The position numbers and the translations under genes are program-made. Positions 22,924-33,972 of a DNA stretch of 64,000 nucleotides are shown here, one piece after another. Under the pieces are notes generated by a model. It searched no databases. It was not told the DNA's origin and saw only the letters and a program-made list of their open reading frames with translations. Every line of letters begins with the position of its first letter. The stretch's first letter is position 1. Source of the DNA: Conservatibacter flavescens (GTDB lineage: Bacteria; Pseudomonadota; Gammaproteobacteria; Enterobacterales; Pasteurellaceae). The stretch is from assembly GCF_002795425.1 (NCBI RefSeq), contig NZ_PHHA01000002.1:124001-188000 (forward strand). The letters run 5' to 3'.

Positions 22924-24477
22924 ATGGAACTTATTAATTATTCCACATCAGCTTGGTCAATTTTACCGCCAATTTTGGCATTAGTATTAGCCGTGATTAC
23001 GCGCAAAGTATTATTATCACTTAGTGTGGGGATCATCATCGGTGCTTTAATGCTAGGAGGAGGCGACATTGCAACATCATTCGTTTATCTTAAAGATAAT
23101 GTATTTTCCTTAGTTTACGATACACAAGCACATGAATTAAATACAAATAATGTGAATATTTTATTATTCTTATTATTATTAGGCGCCTTAACTGCGTTAT
23201 TAACGGCATCAGGTAGCAATCAAGCATTTGCTAATTGGGCACAAAAAAGAATTAAAGGGCGTCGTGGAGCCAAAATGATGGCCGCCGGATTAGTCTTTTT
23301 TACCTTCATTGATGATTATTTTCATAGTCTTGCGGTTGGAGCGATTGCGCGCCCTGTTACGGACAAATTTAAAGTGTCACGTGCCAAATTAGCGTATATT
23401 TTAGACTCTACGGCTGCACCTATGTGTGTCATTATGCCAATTTCCAGTTGGGGAGCCTATATTATTACCCTGATTGCAGGTTTATTAGCAACACATTCCA
23501 TCACTGGTTATTCACCTATTGGCGCTTTTATGGCCATGAGTGCGATGAATTTTTATGCTATTTTTTCTATCATTATGGTATTTTGTGTGGCATATTTTTC
23601 GTTAGATCTTGGTTCAATGTCTCGTCACGAAGCCGCAGCCTTAGCTAAACCGGATGAAGAAGCGGAAACTATTATTGTGAATGGCCGTATGCGTAATTTG
23701 GTTTTTCCAATCGTGACCTTGATTGCTGCAACCGTTTTTATGATGATGTATACGGGTAATCAAGCTTTAGCAGAAGAAGGACTGCCATTTAGTGTGTTGG
23801 GCGCATTTGAAAATACGACTGTTGGGATATCTTTAGTTGTGGGTGGCGTGTCGGCCATTGTGGTATTAACATTGTGTATTATTGCTGGTCGTCACGTAGA
23901 TATTCCAACGTATTTTAAAGCTTGGCTATTAGGTATGAAATCTATGTTAGGAGCCATACTTATTCTGTTGTTTGCGTGGACGATTAACAACGTGGTTGGC
24001 GATATGAAAACAGGGGAGTATCTTTCTACATTAGTTTCAGGTAATTTGAGTATTGAATTATTGCCTGCATTATTGTTCGTGTTGGGTGCGGCTATGGCGT
24101 TTTCAACAGGAACCAGCTGGGGAACGTTTGGGATCATGTTGCCTATTGCTGCGGCAATTGCAGCCAACGCAGCGCCTGAGTTACTTTTACCATGTCTATC
24201 TGCAGTCATGGCGGGTGCTGTTTGTGGCGATCATTGCTCACCTATTTCTGATACAACGATTTTATCTTCTACTGGCGCAAAATGCGGTTTAATGGATCAC
24301 GTGACCACACAGTTACCTTATGCCATGAGTGTGGCAGCGGCAACTGTCTGTGGATATATTGTGTTAGGATTTACGCGTTCAGGGATTTTAGGCTTTATTA
24401 CAACAGCCGTTGTGTTGGCTATATTAATTGTGATTTTTAGAAAGAAAGCACAAACTAATGAGAAATATGTGATGTAA
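22924..24477 (+). CDS. lysW: NhaC-family transporter, predicted lysine carrier LysW
   Basis: A 517-residue protein with about 11-13 membrane helices, of the NhaC Na+/H+ antiporter superfamily. Visible marks are FFTFIDDYFHSLAVGAIARP (the acidic DDY helix), the following VTDKFKVSRAKLAYILDSTAAP (broken here for length), STGTSWGTFGIMLPIA, and AVCGDHCSPISDTTILSS. ATG 22924 is preceded by GGTAGAGG. The lysine riboswitch upstream makes lysine the likely substrate and sets this gene apart from true NhaC exchangers. Comparative genomics has predicted such riboswitch-linked carriers as LysW. It lies upstream of ilvI but has its own terminator. Confidence 0.85.
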   Translation: MELINYSTSAWSILPPILALVLAVITRKVLLSLSVGIIIGALMLGGGDIATSFVYLKDNVFSLVYDTQAHELNTNNVNILLFLLLLGALTALLTASGSNQAFANWAQKRIKGRRGAKMMAAGLVFFTFIDDYFHSLAVGAIARPVTDKFKVSRAKLAYILDSTAAPMCVIMPISSWGAYIITLIAGLLATHSITGYSPIGAFMAMSAMNFYAIFSIIMVFCVAYFSLDLGSMSRHEAAALAKPDEEAETIIVNGRMRNLVFPIVTLIAATVFMMMYTGNQALAEEGLPFSVLGAFENTTVGISLVVGGVSAIVVLTLCIIAGRHVDIPTYFKAWLLGMKSMLGAILILLFAWTINNVVGDMKTGEYLSTLVSGNLSIELLPALLFVLGAAMAFSTGTSWGTFGIMLPIAAAIAANAAPELLLPCLSAVMAGAVCGDHCSPISDTTILSSTGAKCGLMDHVTTQLPYAMSVAAATVCGYIVLGFTRSGILGFITTAVVLAILIVIFRKKAQTNEKYVM

Positions 24478-24520
24478 TGCACAAATTTTAAGAAAAAATT
24501 TAATTTTGTTATATTTATAA

Positions 24521-24548
24521 AATGCGACATATTGTCGCATTTTTTGTT
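24521..24548 (+). terminator. terminator of lysW
   Basis: AATGCGACA (24521-24529) and TGTCGCATT (24533-24541) form a nine-base-pair stem with a three-base loop, followed by TTTTTGTTTTTT. Confidence 0.9.
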
Positions 24549-24748
24549 TTTTATCTTGGTTATTGTTTATAAAAATCTAAATAAATTTTATTTTTAGTGT
24601 TTTATTCTATTTATTTCATTTTGCTAGCTAAAAATTTAGCTAGACAAATCAAATGACTTTAGGTAAAACTACAGCAAATAAAAATTGCGAAAAATAGACC
24701 GCACTTTCTGGAAAATATTAAAGGAAAAAGTGGGGTAAGGAGAAAATA

Positions 24749-26467
24749 ATGAAAAAATTATCTGGTGCAGAAATGGTGGTACAGTCCTTGCGTGATCAGG
24801 GCGTAAAATTTGTATTTGGTTATCCAGGTGGGTCTGTCTTAGATATTTATGATGCTATTCATACTTTAGGCGGAATTGAGCATATTTTAGTTCGCCATGA
24901 ACAAGGTGCAGTGCATATGGCTGATGGCTATGCAAGAGCTACGGGAGAAGTTGGGTGTGTGCTTGTTACTTCTGGTCCTGGTGCGACGAATGCAATCACA
25001 GGTATTGCAACGGCATATATGGATTCCATTCCCCTTGTTATTTTCTCAGGACAAGTTATGAGTAACCTTATTGGAAGTGATGCTTTCCAAGAATGTGATA
25101 TGGTGGGGATTTCTCGTCCGGTGGTTAAGCATAGTTTCCTTGTTAAAAATGCAGAAGATATTCCGGCTATTGTGAAAAAAGCGTTTTATATCGCTTCAAC
25201 TGGACGCCCTGGACCGGTAGTCATTGATCTTCCAAAAGATGTGATGAATCCGGCAATCAAAGTTCCTTATCATTATCCGGAAGAGATTAGTTTGCGTTCT
25301 TATAATCCTACGGTGCATGGACATAAAGGTCAAATTAAGAAAGCGTTAAAAGCGTTGTTAGTGGCTGAAAAACCGGTGTTATTTGTGGGTGGCGGTGTCA
25401 TTACAGCAAACTGTAGTGATAAACTCATCCAGCTCGCGAAACAATTAAATTTGCCGGTGACGTCATCATTGATGGGGTTAGGCGCATATCCTGGAACAGA
25501 TAAGCAGTTTTTAGGTATGCTTGGTATGCATGGTACTTTTGAAGCAAACACAGCAATGCATCACAGTGATTTAATTTTGGGGATTGGTGTACGTTTTGAT
25601 GATCGTACAACGAATAACTTAGCGAAATATTGTCCAAATGCAAAAGTTATCCATGTGGATATTGATCCTACCTCCATTTCTAAAAATGTTCCAGCCTCTA
25701 TTCCGATTGTAGGGAGTGCAGAGAGCGTTTTAACGGAATTTTTAGCATTACTAGAAGAAGAGAACTTAAGTAAATCTCAGTCTTCTTTAGAAGATTGGTG
25801 GAAACAAATTGACGGCTGGAAAGCGAAAAAATGTTTGGAATTCGACCGCACTTCATCAGTGATTAAGCCACAACAGGTTATCGAAACCGTTTACCGTATC
25901 ACCGATGGTGAGGCATATGTCGCTTCTGATGTAGGACAACATCAAATGTTTGCTGCATTACATTATCCGTTTGATAAGCCACGTCGCTGGATTAACTCTG
26001 GTGGTTTGGGAACAATGGGATTTGGTTTGCCTGCGGCATTAGGGGTAAAACTTGCTTATCCTGACGCAACGGTTGTGTGTGTTACGGGAGATGGGAGTAT
26101 TCAAATGAATATTCAAGAATTATCCACCGCGCAGCAATATGGTATTCCAGTTGTGATTATCAGTTTAAATAACCGCTTTTTAGGAATGGTAAAACAGTGG
26201 CAAGATATGATTTATTCAGGCCGTCACTCTCATTCTTATATGGATTCTTTGCCAGATTTTGTCAAATTAGCTGAAGCTTATGGGCATGTAGGGATCCAAA
26301 TCAACACCTTAGATGAATTGGAAGAAAAACTCACTCAGGCTTTTTCTATTAAAGATAAATTGGTTTTTGTGGATATTAATGTTGATGAAACAGAACATGT
26401 ATATCCAATGTTAGTGCGTGGTGGGGCAATGAATGAAATGTTTTTAAGCAAAACGGAGAGAGTATAA
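24749..26467 (+). CDS. ilvI: acetolactate synthase large subunit IlvI
   Basis: A 572-residue thiamine-diphosphate enzyme for the first common step of valine, leucine and isoleucine synthesis. The catalytic Glu51 is in [35 protein letters not shown] is the FAD/TPP domain signature; [15 protein letters not shown] is the TPP-Mg motif. Length and sequence match isozyme III. ATG 24749 follows AAGGAG (24737-24742). No branched-chain-rich leader peptide or attenuator is visible upstream, and a perfect uptake core lies at 24698-24706. Its stop overlaps the ilvH start by one base. Confidence 0.97.
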   Translation: MKKLSGAEMVVQSLRDQGVKFVFGYPGGSVLDIYDAIHTLGGIEHILVRHEQGAVHMADGYARATGEVGCVLVTSGPGATNAITGIATAYMDSIPLVIFSGQVMSNLIGSDAFQECDMVGISRPVVKHSFLVKNAEDIPAIVKKAFYIASTGRPGPVVIDLPKDVMNPAIKVPYHYPEEISLRSYNPTVHGHKGQIKKALKALLVAEKPVLFVGGGVITANCSDKLIQLAKQLNLPVTSSLMGLGAYPGTDKQFLGMLGMHGTFEANTAMHHSDLILGIGVRFDDRTTNNLAKYCPNAKVIHVDIDPTSISKNVPASIPIVGSAESVLTEFLALLEEENLSKSQSSLEDWWKQIDGWKAKKCLEFDRTSSVIKPQQVIETVYRITDGEAYVASDVGQHQMFAALHYPFDKPRRWINSGGLGTMGFGLPAALGVKLAYPDATVVCVTGDGSIQMNIQELSTAQQYGIPVVIISLNNRFLGMVKQWQDMIYSGRHSHSYMDSLPDFVKLAEAYGHVGIQINTLDELEEKLTQAFSIKDKLVFVDINVDETEHVYPMLVRGGAMNEMFLSKTERV

Positions 26468-26958
26468 TGCGTAGAATTTTATCAGTTTTATTAGAAAATG
26501 AATCTGGGGCTTTGTCTCGAGTTGTGGGGTTATTCTCTCAGCGCGCTTTTAATATTGATAGCTTAACAGTTGCTCCAACTGATGATCCGACTTTGTCTCG
26601 TATGACTATTGAGGCTTATGGAGAAGAACAAGTACTAGAGCAGATTGAGAAACAATTACATAAATTAGTGGATGTTTTTAAGGTCATTAATTTAAGTGAT
26701 TGCGAACATGTTGAACGTGAAGTGATGTTATTGAAAATTAGAGCACAAGGTGCAACTCGCGATGAAATAAAACGCTTAGCGGATATTTTTCGTGGACAAA
26801 TTGTTGATGTAACAACGAAATCTTATACTGTACAGTTAGCGGGTACCAAAGATAAACTTGATGCATTTATTGAGGCTGTGAAACAAGAAACATCTATTAT
26901 TGAAATTGTTCGTTCGGGTTTGATTAGTTTATCAAGAGGCGAAAAGAACTGTCTGTAA
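26467..26958 (+). CDS. ilvH: acetolactate synthase small subunit IlvH
   Basis: A 163-residue regulatory subunit. The N-terminal ACT domain ([19 protein letters not shown] to about 75) binds valine for feedback inhibition; the C-terminal half packs on IlvI and activates it. It overlaps the ilvI stop (TAATG), so translation is coupled. Confidence 0.97.
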   Translation: MRRILSVLLENESGALSRVVGLFSQRAFNIDSLTVAPTDDPTLSRMTIEAYGEEQVLEQIEKQLHKLVDVFKVINLSDCEHVEREVMLLKIRAQGATRDEIKRLADIFRGQIVDVTTKSYTVQLAGTKDKLDAFIEAVKQETSIIEIVRSGLISLSRGEKNCL

Positions 26959-26983
26959 AGACAATAAGAGATAATGAATTGGG

Positions 26984-27033
26984 ATCTGCACGCAAAATAG
27001 GATAATACGGAATTTTGGTGCAGATTCTTTTTT
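26984..27033 (+). terminator. terminator of ilvIH
   Basis: ATCTGCAC (26984-26991) pairs with GTGCAGAT (27018-27025), followed by TCTTTTTT. The loop is long (26 bases). It reaches to the stop of the convergent yhbY gene. Confidence 0.7.
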
Positions 27034-27334
27034 ATCGGCGTGGGAGCTGAATTTTCTTTTCTTCGCTAGGGCGATATAATACGAGAATATGTCCAATAGT
27101 TTGCACTATACAAGCTTCGGTTTCACGCGCAATAGCGTTAATAATCAGCTGTTTTGTTTCACGCTCAGCCCCCGCAATTTTCACTTTGATTAATTCATGG
27201 TGAGATAGGGCATGATCGATTTCCGCAAGTACTCCCTCTGTAAGCCCATTACTCCCAAGCATAACGACAGGGTTCAAATGGTGGGCAAGACCTTTTAAAA
27301 ATTGCTTCTGTTTAGTAGATAATTCTGTAGACAT
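27032..27334 (-). CDS. yhbY: YhbY/CRS1-family RNA-binding protein
   Basis: A 100-residue single CRM-domain protein: KQKQFLKGLAHHLNPVVMLG, then SNGLTEGVLAEIDHALSHHE, and the KIAGAERETK strand. YhbY binds the pre-50S ribosome and helps assembly. It is monocistronic on the minus strand, divergent from malQ. In many relatives it adjoins greA and rlmE, so its place here is a rearrangement. Confidence 0.95.
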   Translation of the reverse strand: MSTELSTKQKQFLKGLAHHLNPVVMLGSNGLTEGVLAEIDHALSHHELIKVKIAGAERETKQLIINAIARETEACIVQTIGHILVLYRPSEEKKIQLPRR

Positions 27335-27538
27335 AATGATTCTCTATAATGACATTTGGTGGGCATTATACCGTTTCAAACCAATTAAAATCAATTTTAA
27401 TCTTAAAAGGTTTCAGAGGACAAAAAATTACCGAAAAAAGCTGAAAAAACGCCCTTGTTTTCCTGTCGCTTTCGAGTACAATCTAATAAACATACAATAA
27501 TAGATTAGATCAATAGATACTCAATTATTAGGGATACT

Positions 27539-29641
27539 ATGAATGAACTAAATGATTTATATCAAAGCGCTGAACGATTAGGCATTTCTCCTTCTCATTA
27601 TAGTATTGATGGGCAATTAGTTTATGCTAAAGAAGAGAGTTTGGCGTATTTTGTCAAGCTGTTTGATCCTATAGGGAAACCCAGTAAAACGGATTTTCGG
27701 GATACAGCTGTTTATCGGGAAAATGAGCCTATTGATTATACTTTTACCCATCTTTCCCTGTCTGAGCCGATTATACAATATCAACTTTTTGATGAAATTG
27801 GACAATTGCTTTTTTCAAAATCCTTATCTTCTTCCTCTTCCTCACTTCGTTTAGATCCTTTGCCTTTTGGTTATTATTCACTTCAACTTTGTGGTGCAAA
27901 ACAATCTTATTTTATTCGTTTATTCGTTACCCCAAAAACAAGTTATCAGCCCACCTCTTTACAGCAACATAAAGCTTGGGGGATTAATACGCAATTATAC
28001 AGTTTACGTTCGGCAAATAATTGGGGAATGGGGGATTTAGGAGATTTACGCGCTCTTATTGAACAAGCTGTCAAGTATGGCGCAAGTTTTGTTGGGGTTA
28101 ATCCGTTACACGCCATGTTTGGCGCAGTACCTCAATGGGCGAGTCCCTATAGTTCGGCCTCTCGTCGTTGGCTGAATTATGTATATTTAGATATTAACGC
28201 ATTGCCGGAATTTAGGTTAAGTCGAGCCGTACAAAATTGGTGGAAATCCACAGAAACTCAAGAGCAATTAGCACACTTACGCCAAGCAGAGCAAGTAGAT
28301 TATCAAGGTGTTAGCGCATTAAAACTTATTGCATTGGAAAAGCTCTATCGCTATTTTTTAACGGGCAAATCTGCCGAAATTGTTCAACGTCGCCAGGACT
28401 TTGCTCAATTTGTTCGTGAACAAGGTGATGATTTGATTTATCAAGGTCTATTTGATGTGTTAGATAGGGAAGTTCATCAAACCTTGCAACAGGAAGTTAA
28501 CGAACAAAATATAGGTTGGTTAGGCTGGCCTGAAAAATGGCAGTATGTAAATAAAACGCAGCGTAAAAACTTGTTAAAAACGCACCGCACTTCAGTGGAT
28601 TTTTATGTTTGGTTGCAATGGTTAACACATTGTCAACTGATTGAGCTTAAGCAGTATTGTCAAATGATTGGCCTAGAATTGGGGCTGTATGGTGATTTGG
28701 CGGTGAGTGTCTCTCGAGGCGGGGCGGATGTTTGGTGTGATCCTGAGCTTTATTGTGTTAATGCCTCTGTAGGTGCGCCTCCCGATCCATTAGGGCCTAT
28801 TGGACAAAATTGGAATTTACCGCCCATGAACCCACGTGAATTACAACGTCGTGGTTTTCAACCGTGGATTGATTTATTACGTGCAAATATGCAGCATGTT
28901 GGAGTATTGCGCATTGATCATGTTATGGGATTATTTCGTTTGTGGTTGATTCCTGAAGATAAAACGGCGTCTGATGGCGTGTATGTCCATTATCCTTTTG
29001 ATGCCATGATGGCCGTGTTGGCGATAGAAAGCCAACGTAACCAATGCTTAATTGTAGGAGAAGATTTGGGAACGGTACCCGATGAAGTTCGCTCAAAATT
29101 ATTTGAGTTGCAAATTTTCTCTTATTTTGTGCTGTATTTTGAGCAACGCAATGGTCAATTTCCTCATGGTAATCATTATCCTCAACATGCTTTTGCGACT
29201 GTTGGTACACATGATGTTCCATCATTACAAAGCTTTTGGCATTGTCGTGATTTAGAGTTGTTTGCTCAGTTAGGCATTTTACAAGGCGAAATACTTGCAC
29301 AGAAATATGCTCAGCGAGTAGAGGATAAGCAAGCATTATTAGATTCATTACATCGTGATGGCTATTTACCCCCTCATTATGAAGGTGATGCATTAAGTAT
29401 GGCCATGCATGATCATTTAAATTTAGTGATTCATCAATATTTAGCGGAAAGTCGTAGTCGATTAATCGGCGTGCAATTAGAAAATTTATTGAATCAAGAG
29501 GTTTCTTTTAACTTACCGGGTACTGGAACAGAATATCCAAACTGGCGGAATAAATTAACATTATCGTTAGAACAAATTTTTGCAGACTCTCGTATCCAGC
29601 ACATGTTACATACTATTAATCAAAGTCGGAATAAGGAGTAA
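27539..29641 (+). CDS. malQ: 4-alpha-glucanotransferase MalQ
   Basis: A 700-residue GH77 amylomaltase that transfers glucan chains between malto-oligosaccharides. [20 protein letters not shown] opens the catalytic barrel at about residue 147. [12 protein letters not shown] holds the nucleophile Asp region and GEDLGTVP the acid/base Glu; [12 protein letters not shown] is a further conserved loop. The N-terminal 140 residues are the beta-rich MalQ extension. It is first of six genes of a glycogen operon; the glgB ATG lies five bases after its stop. A perfect uptake core lies inside at 28584. Confidence 0.95.
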   Translation: MNELNDLYQSAERLGISPSHYSIDGQLVYAKEESLAYFVKLFDPIGKPSKTDFRDTAVYRENEPIDYTFTHLSLSEPIIQYQLFDEIGQLLFSKSLSSSSSSLRLDPLPFGYYSLQLCGAKQSYFIRLFVTPKTSYQPTSLQQHKAWGINTQLYSLRSANNWGMGDLGDLRALIEQAVKYGASFVGVNPLHAMFGAVPQWASPYSSASRRWLNYVYLDINALPEFRLSRAVQNWWKSTETQEQLAHLRQAEQVDYQGVSALKLIALEKLYRYFLTGKSAEIVQRRQDFAQFVREQGDDLIYQGLFDVLDREVHQTLQQEVNEQNIGWLGWPEKWQYVNKTQRKNLLKTHRTSVDFYVWLQWLTHCQLIELKQYCQMIGLELGLYGDLAVSVSRGGADVWCDPELYCVNASVGAPPDPLGPIGQNWNLPPMNPRELQRRGFQPWIDLLRANMQHVGVLRIDHVMGLFRLWLIPEDKTASDGVYVHYPFDAMMAVLAIESQRNQCLIVGEDLGTVPDEVRSKLFELQIFSYFVLYFEQRNGQFPHGNHYPQHAFATVGTHDVPSLQSFWHCRDLELFAQLGILQGEILAQKYAQRVEDKQALLDSLHRDGYLPPHYEGDALSMAMHDHLNLVIHQYLAESRSRLIGVQLENLLNQEVSFNLPGTGTEYPNWRNKLTLSLEQIFADSRIQHMLHTINQSRNKE

Positions 29642-29645
29642 GAAA

Positions 29646-31856
29646 ATGGATAAGCTTGTTTCACAAGACATTATTGAACAATTTTTTGATGGTTGGCATG
29701 GTGATCCTTTTTCTGTATTGGGCATGCATGAAACGGAAAAAGGGATTGAAGTACGTGTGTTAATGCCAGATGCGCAACGTGTATTGATATTGGATAAAGA
29801 AAGCCATCAAGTTATCTGTGAATTAGATTGTTTAGATGAACGGGGTTTTTTTGCTTCTGTCATACCTGAAAAACGCGAATTTTTTGTTTATCAGTTACAG
29901 GTTTTTTGGGGACATGAGTCACAATTAGTAGAAGATCCTTATCGTTTTCACCCCATGTTAAATGAATTAGACAATTGGTTATTTGCCGAAGGTTCCTATT
30001 TGCGACCTTATGAAAAACTCGGCGCTCATTTTACGGAGTGTGATAATGTGTCTGGTGTTACTTTTCGATTATGGGCTCCGAATGCTAAACGTGTCTCTGT
30101 TGTTGGTGATTTCAATTATTGGGACGGTCGTCGTCACCCTATGCGTTTACATATTGAAAGTGGCATTTGGGAACTGTTTTTACCTAAAGTCGCGCTGGGG
30201 CAATTATATAAATTTGAGCTAGTCGATTGTAATAATCAATTACGTCTTAAATCTGATCCTTATGCTTTTTCCGCACAACTTCGCCCAGACACCGCCTCAC
30301 AAATTAGCGCGTTGCCTGAGGTGGTAGAAATGACTCAAAAGCGTGCAAAAGCGAATCAAGTCGATCAGCCGATTTCCATTTATGAGGTGCATTTAGGTTC
30401 GTGGCGACGTAATTTAGAAAATAATTATTGGTTGAATTATGATGAATTAGCTGATGAGTTGATTCCTTATGTCAAAGAAATGGGCTTTACCCATATCGAA
30501 TTACTGCCTATCTCAGAATTTCCGTTTGATGGCTCATGGGGTTATCAACCTTTGGGTCTTTATGCGCCTACAAGCCGTTTTGGTACAGCAGATGGTTTTA
30601 AGCGTTTTATCGACAAAGCACACGAAGCCGGTATTAATGTGATTTTAGACTGGGTACCTGGACATTTTCCAAGTGACACGCATGGTTTAGCCTCTTTTGA
30701 TGGAACCGCGTTATATGAACACGCGGATCCACGTGAAGGTTATCATCAAGATTGGAATACTTTAATTTACAACTATGGCCGTCATGAGGTGCGTAATTTC
30801 TTATCAAGTAATGCGTTGTATTGGATTGAGCGTTTTGGTTTAGATGGTTTAAGGGTTGATGCCGTAGCCTCTATGATCTACCGTGATTACAGCCGTAAAG
30901 ATGGTGAGTGGATTGCGAATCAGTACGGTGGAAGAGAAAATTTAGAGGCGATAGAATTTTTAAAACATACTAACTGGAAAATAGGTTCAGAAATGCAAGG
31001 GGCGATAACGATTGCAGAAGAATCGACGTCATTTGCGGGAGTGACTTTGCCGCCTGAAAAGGGGGGATTAGGCTTCCACTTTAAATGGAATATGGGGTGG
31101 ATGAACGATACCCTTGCTTATATGAAACGGGATCCTATTTATCGCCAATATCACCATGACCAAATGACATTTGGCATGATGTATAACTATAGTGAAAATT
31201 TCGTATTGCCACTATCTCATGATGAGGTTGTGCATGGTAAAGGATCGTTACTCGATAAGATGCCAGGGGATGCATGGCAAAAATTTGCCAATTTGCGAGC
31301 TTATTATGGTTATATGTGGGCATATCCAGGCAAAAAATTATTGTTTATGGGAAATGAATTTGCTCAAGGGCGCGAATGGAATTACAAAGAAAGCCTGGAT
31401 TGGTTCTTGCTTGATGAATATATCGGTGGTGTATGGCACAAAGGAGTACATCAGCTAGTTAAAGATTTAAATAAAACTTATCAAAAACATACCGCACTTT
31501 ATCAGCTAGATACAGATCCTAAAGGATTTGAATGGTTGGTTGTAGATGATTATCAACGTTCTATTTTTGTATTTGAACGTCGTGATCGTAATGGAGAACG
31601 CATTATTGTGGTGAGTAATTTTACTCCGGTGGTTCATCATGAATATCGATTTGGGGTGAATAAAGTAGGGCGTTACCAAGAAATTTTAAATACGGATGCG
31701 GATGTTTATGCCGGGAGTAATGTGAGTAATTTAGCCGAGATATTAACGGAAGACATTGAGTCTCATGGTAAAGCTCAATCAATTTCTATCAGTGTGCCAC
31801 CATTGGCCACAATTTATTTGAAATATCTTGATGTTTTGGATAAAAGTGTTAAGTAG
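29646..31856 (+). CDS. glgB: 1,4-alpha-glucan branching enzyme GlgB
   Basis: A 736-residue GH13 enzyme that introduces alpha-1,6 branches into glycogen. There are two N-terminal CBM48-like modules (residues about 20-110 and 130-220), then the TIM barrel. Catalytic Asp lies in [11 protein letters not shown] (about 405), Glu in TIAEEST (about 458), and the transition-state Asp in [12 protein letters not shown] 29646 follows AAGGAG at the end of malQ. Length and motif spacing match the E. coli enzyme. Confidence 0.97.
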   Translation: MDKLVSQDIIEQFFDGWHGDPFSVLGMHETEKGIEVRVLMPDAQRVLILDKESHQVICELDCLDERGFFASVIPEKREFFVYQLQVFWGHESQLVEDPYRFHPMLNELDNWLFAEGSYLRPYEKLGAHFTECDNVSGVTFRLWAPNAKRVSVVGDFNYWDGRRHPMRLHIESGIWELFLPKVALGQLYKFELVDCNNQLRLKSDPYAFSAQLRPDTASQISALPEVVEMTQKRAKANQVDQPISIYEVHLGSWRRNLENNYWLNYDELADELIPYVKEMGFTHIELLPISEFPFDGSWGYQPLGLYAPTSRFGTADGFKRFIDKAHEAGINVILDWVPGHFPSDTHGLASFDGTALYEHADPREGYHQDWNTLIYNYGRHEVRNFLSSNALYWIERFGLDGLRVDAVASMIYRDYSRKDGEWIANQYGGRENLEAIEFLKHTNWKIGSEMQGAITIAEESTSFAGVTLPPEKGGLGFHFKWNMGWMNDTLAYMKRDPIYRQYHHDQMTFGMMYNYSENFVLPLSHDEVVHGKGSLLDKMPGDAWQKFANLRAYYGYMWAYPGKKLLFMGNEFAQGREWNYKESLDWFLLDEYIGGVWHKGVHQLVKDLNKTYQKHTALYQLDTDPKGFEWLVVDDYQRSIFVFERRDRNGERIIVVSNFTPVVHHEYRFGVNKVGRYQEILNTDADVYAGSNVSNLAEILTEDIESHGKAQSISISVPPLATIYLKYLDVLDKSVK

Positions 31857-31895
31857 CGCAAGTTTTCTTTCTTTTTAATATGGTATGCTCAGACT

Positions 31896-33866
31896 ATGAA
31901 ATTTGAATTTACTGAAGGTGTAGCGTTTCCGCTTGGTTATTCAATACAGAATCACCAAGAACGACAAGGGATAAACTTTTCGCTTTTTTCAACACAAGCG
32001 CAAGCCGTTGATTTGTGTTTGTTTATACAAGAAGAGGAATTACGTTTTCCGTTGTATCGTACCGATAATTATTGGCATATTTGGATTCAAGATCTCCCGT
32101 TGAATACGGCTTATGGTTTTAGAGTGTATGGTGAAGGCAGTAATCCTCAAAAATTATTATTGGATCCTTATGCCAAAGGGGTAATGGGCAAACCTGATTG
32201 TAGTACAGCAGAGAAACAGGCTTGGTTTTCCTTACAAGATGAACGAGATAATGCGGAGATTGCACCAAAATCGGTAGTCATGGATTTAAGTTTTGATTGG
32301 CAAGATGATAAACCCTTACAGACACCTTGGGCCAATACCATTATTTATGAATTGCATGTTAAGGGCTTTACTCAATTAAGAGAGGATTTGCCTGAAAACA
32401 TGCGGGGAACCTATGCAGGATTAGCTCATCCGACAACAATAGCCTATCTTAAGGAGTTAGGAATAAGTGCGGTGGAATTATTACCTGTTTTTTACCATTT
32501 AGATGAAATTCATCTGCAACAATTAGGATTAAAAAATTATTGGGGTTATAACCCAGTCACCATGTTTGCGGTGGAGGCTGATTACTGGTCAGGTGAGCCA
32601 GGAACAACACCATTGACTGAATTTAAATCGATGGTGAAGGCCTTACATCAAGCTGGGATAGAAGTGATTTTGGATGTCGTGTTTAATCATACAGCGGAAT
32701 CAGAAAAACATCATCCAACTTATTGCCATCGCGGGATTGATGAACATCAGTATTATTGGCATGACGAACAGGGCCATTATGTCAATTGGACGGGTTGTGG
32801 CAATATGTTGAATATTGCCAATGAAAATGGTCGCCGTTGGGTGATTGATTGCTTGAAATATTGGGTTGAAGAGTGTCATGTAGACGGTTTTCGTTTTGAT
32901 TTAGGGACAAATTTAGGGCGAGAACCTTATTTTAACCCGCAAGCTCAGCTTTTTGCAGATATTGCTCAAGAATCCAGTTTGCAAGGGTGTAAGTTTATTG
33001 CTGAGCCTTGGGATATTGGTGAATATGGTTATCAACTTGGCCAATTTCCACCGTATTTTGCGGAATGGAATGATCGTTATCGTGATGACATGTGTCGTTT
33101 TTGGTTATGGAAAAGCGGGGAGCTTGGTGCATTTGCGGATCGTTTGGCTGGCTCCAGTGACATATTTGGTGCAAATCGATTGCCGCATCATTCTATTAAT
33201 TTTATTACAGCTCATGATGGTTTTACTTTACGTGATTTAGTCAGCTATAACCAAAAACATAATGAAGCGAATGGTGAACAAAATCGTGACGGACGTAATG
33301 AGAATTATAGTTACAATCACGGCATTGAAGGGATTGAGAATATTCCAAGCGCGGTAGAAAATCAGCGATTTTTTAGTTCTGTAAGCTTATTGCAAACCTT
33401 GTTATTATCAAATGGTACGCCAATGCTATTAGCCGGTGATGAGTTTGGTAATACACAATACGGTAATAATAATGCGTATTGTCAAGATAATGAAATCGCT
33501 TGGTTAGATTGGCAAAATCAAAATGAAAAATTGTTATTTTTAACAAAGCAAACGATTGCGTTACGTAAAAAAATTCAAAGTTTGCAGACGGATAAATGGT
33601 GGTCTAGTGACAATGTCACATGGTTGAGTGTGCAGGGCAAATTGATGGAAACTGCGGATTGGCAAAATTATTACACCAAAGCCTTACAGGTCCAGCTAGA
33701 TCAGCAGTGGTTGTTGTTAATCAATGGAAAAGATCAGGAGCAAGAATTTCATTTGCCGCCAGGTAGTTGGCGAGAATATTGCGAGTCAAAATATCATAAT
33801 GTGATTAACGGCTATTATATGTTTAAGGGGGTAGGCGTTCGTATCTTATGTCAGGCTATGGCATAA
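31896..33866 (+). CDS. glgX: glycogen debranching enzyme GlgX
   Basis: A 656-residue GH13 isoamylase-type enzyme that removes short side chains left by phosphorylase. The N-terminal CBM48 (about 10-110) is followed by VILDVVFNHTAESEKHHPTY, GFRFDLGTNLGR (nucleophile), FIAEPWDIG (acid/base) and FITAHDGFTLRDLVSYN. It lies 39 bases after glgB. A perfect uptake core is inside at 32465. Confidence 0.95.
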   Translation: MKFEFTEGVAFPLGYSIQNHQERQGINFSLFSTQAQAVDLCLFIQEEELRFPLYRTDNYWHIWIQDLPLNTAYGFRVYGEGSNPQKLLLDPYAKGVMGKPDCSTAEKQAWFSLQDERDNAEIAPKSVVMDLSFDWQDDKPLQTPWANTIIYELHVKGFTQLREDLPENMRGTYAGLAHPTTIAYLKELGISAVELLPVFYHLDEIHLQQLGLKNYWGYNPVTMFAVEADYWSGEPGTTPLTEFKSMVKALHQAGIEVILDVVFNHTAESEKHHPTYCHRGIDEHQYYWHDEQGHYVNWTGCGNMLNIANENGRRWVIDCLKYWVEECHVDGFRFDLGTNLGREPYFNPQAQLFADIAQESSLQGCKFIAEPWDIGEYGYQLGQFPPYFAEWNDRYRDDMCRFWLWKSGELGAFADRLAGSSDIFGANRLPHHSINFITAHDGFTLRDLVSYNQKHNEANGEQNRDGRNENYSYNHGIEGIENIPSAVENQRFFSSVSLLQTLLLSNGTPMLLAGDEFGNTQYGNNNAYCQDNEIAWLDWQNQNEKLLFLTKQTIALRKKIQSLQTDKWWSSDNVTWLSVQGKLMETADWQNYYTKALQVQLDQQWLLLINGKDQEQEFHLPPGSWREYCESKYHNVINGYYMFKGVGVRILCQAMA

Positions 33867-33972
33867 CTTAAATGTAAGGAGGCGATGATTTTTCAGCGTT
33901 ATTGTTCGTGGGAGCATGAGCAAAGATACACAGGCTTCTAAATTTTATTTTTTTATTTTATTGGAGAAATGT

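Noticed and set aside
24549-24748. Possible attenuator or leader peptide before ilvI
   Set aside because: No short frame rich in Ile, Val or Leu and no terminator-antiterminator pair was seen.
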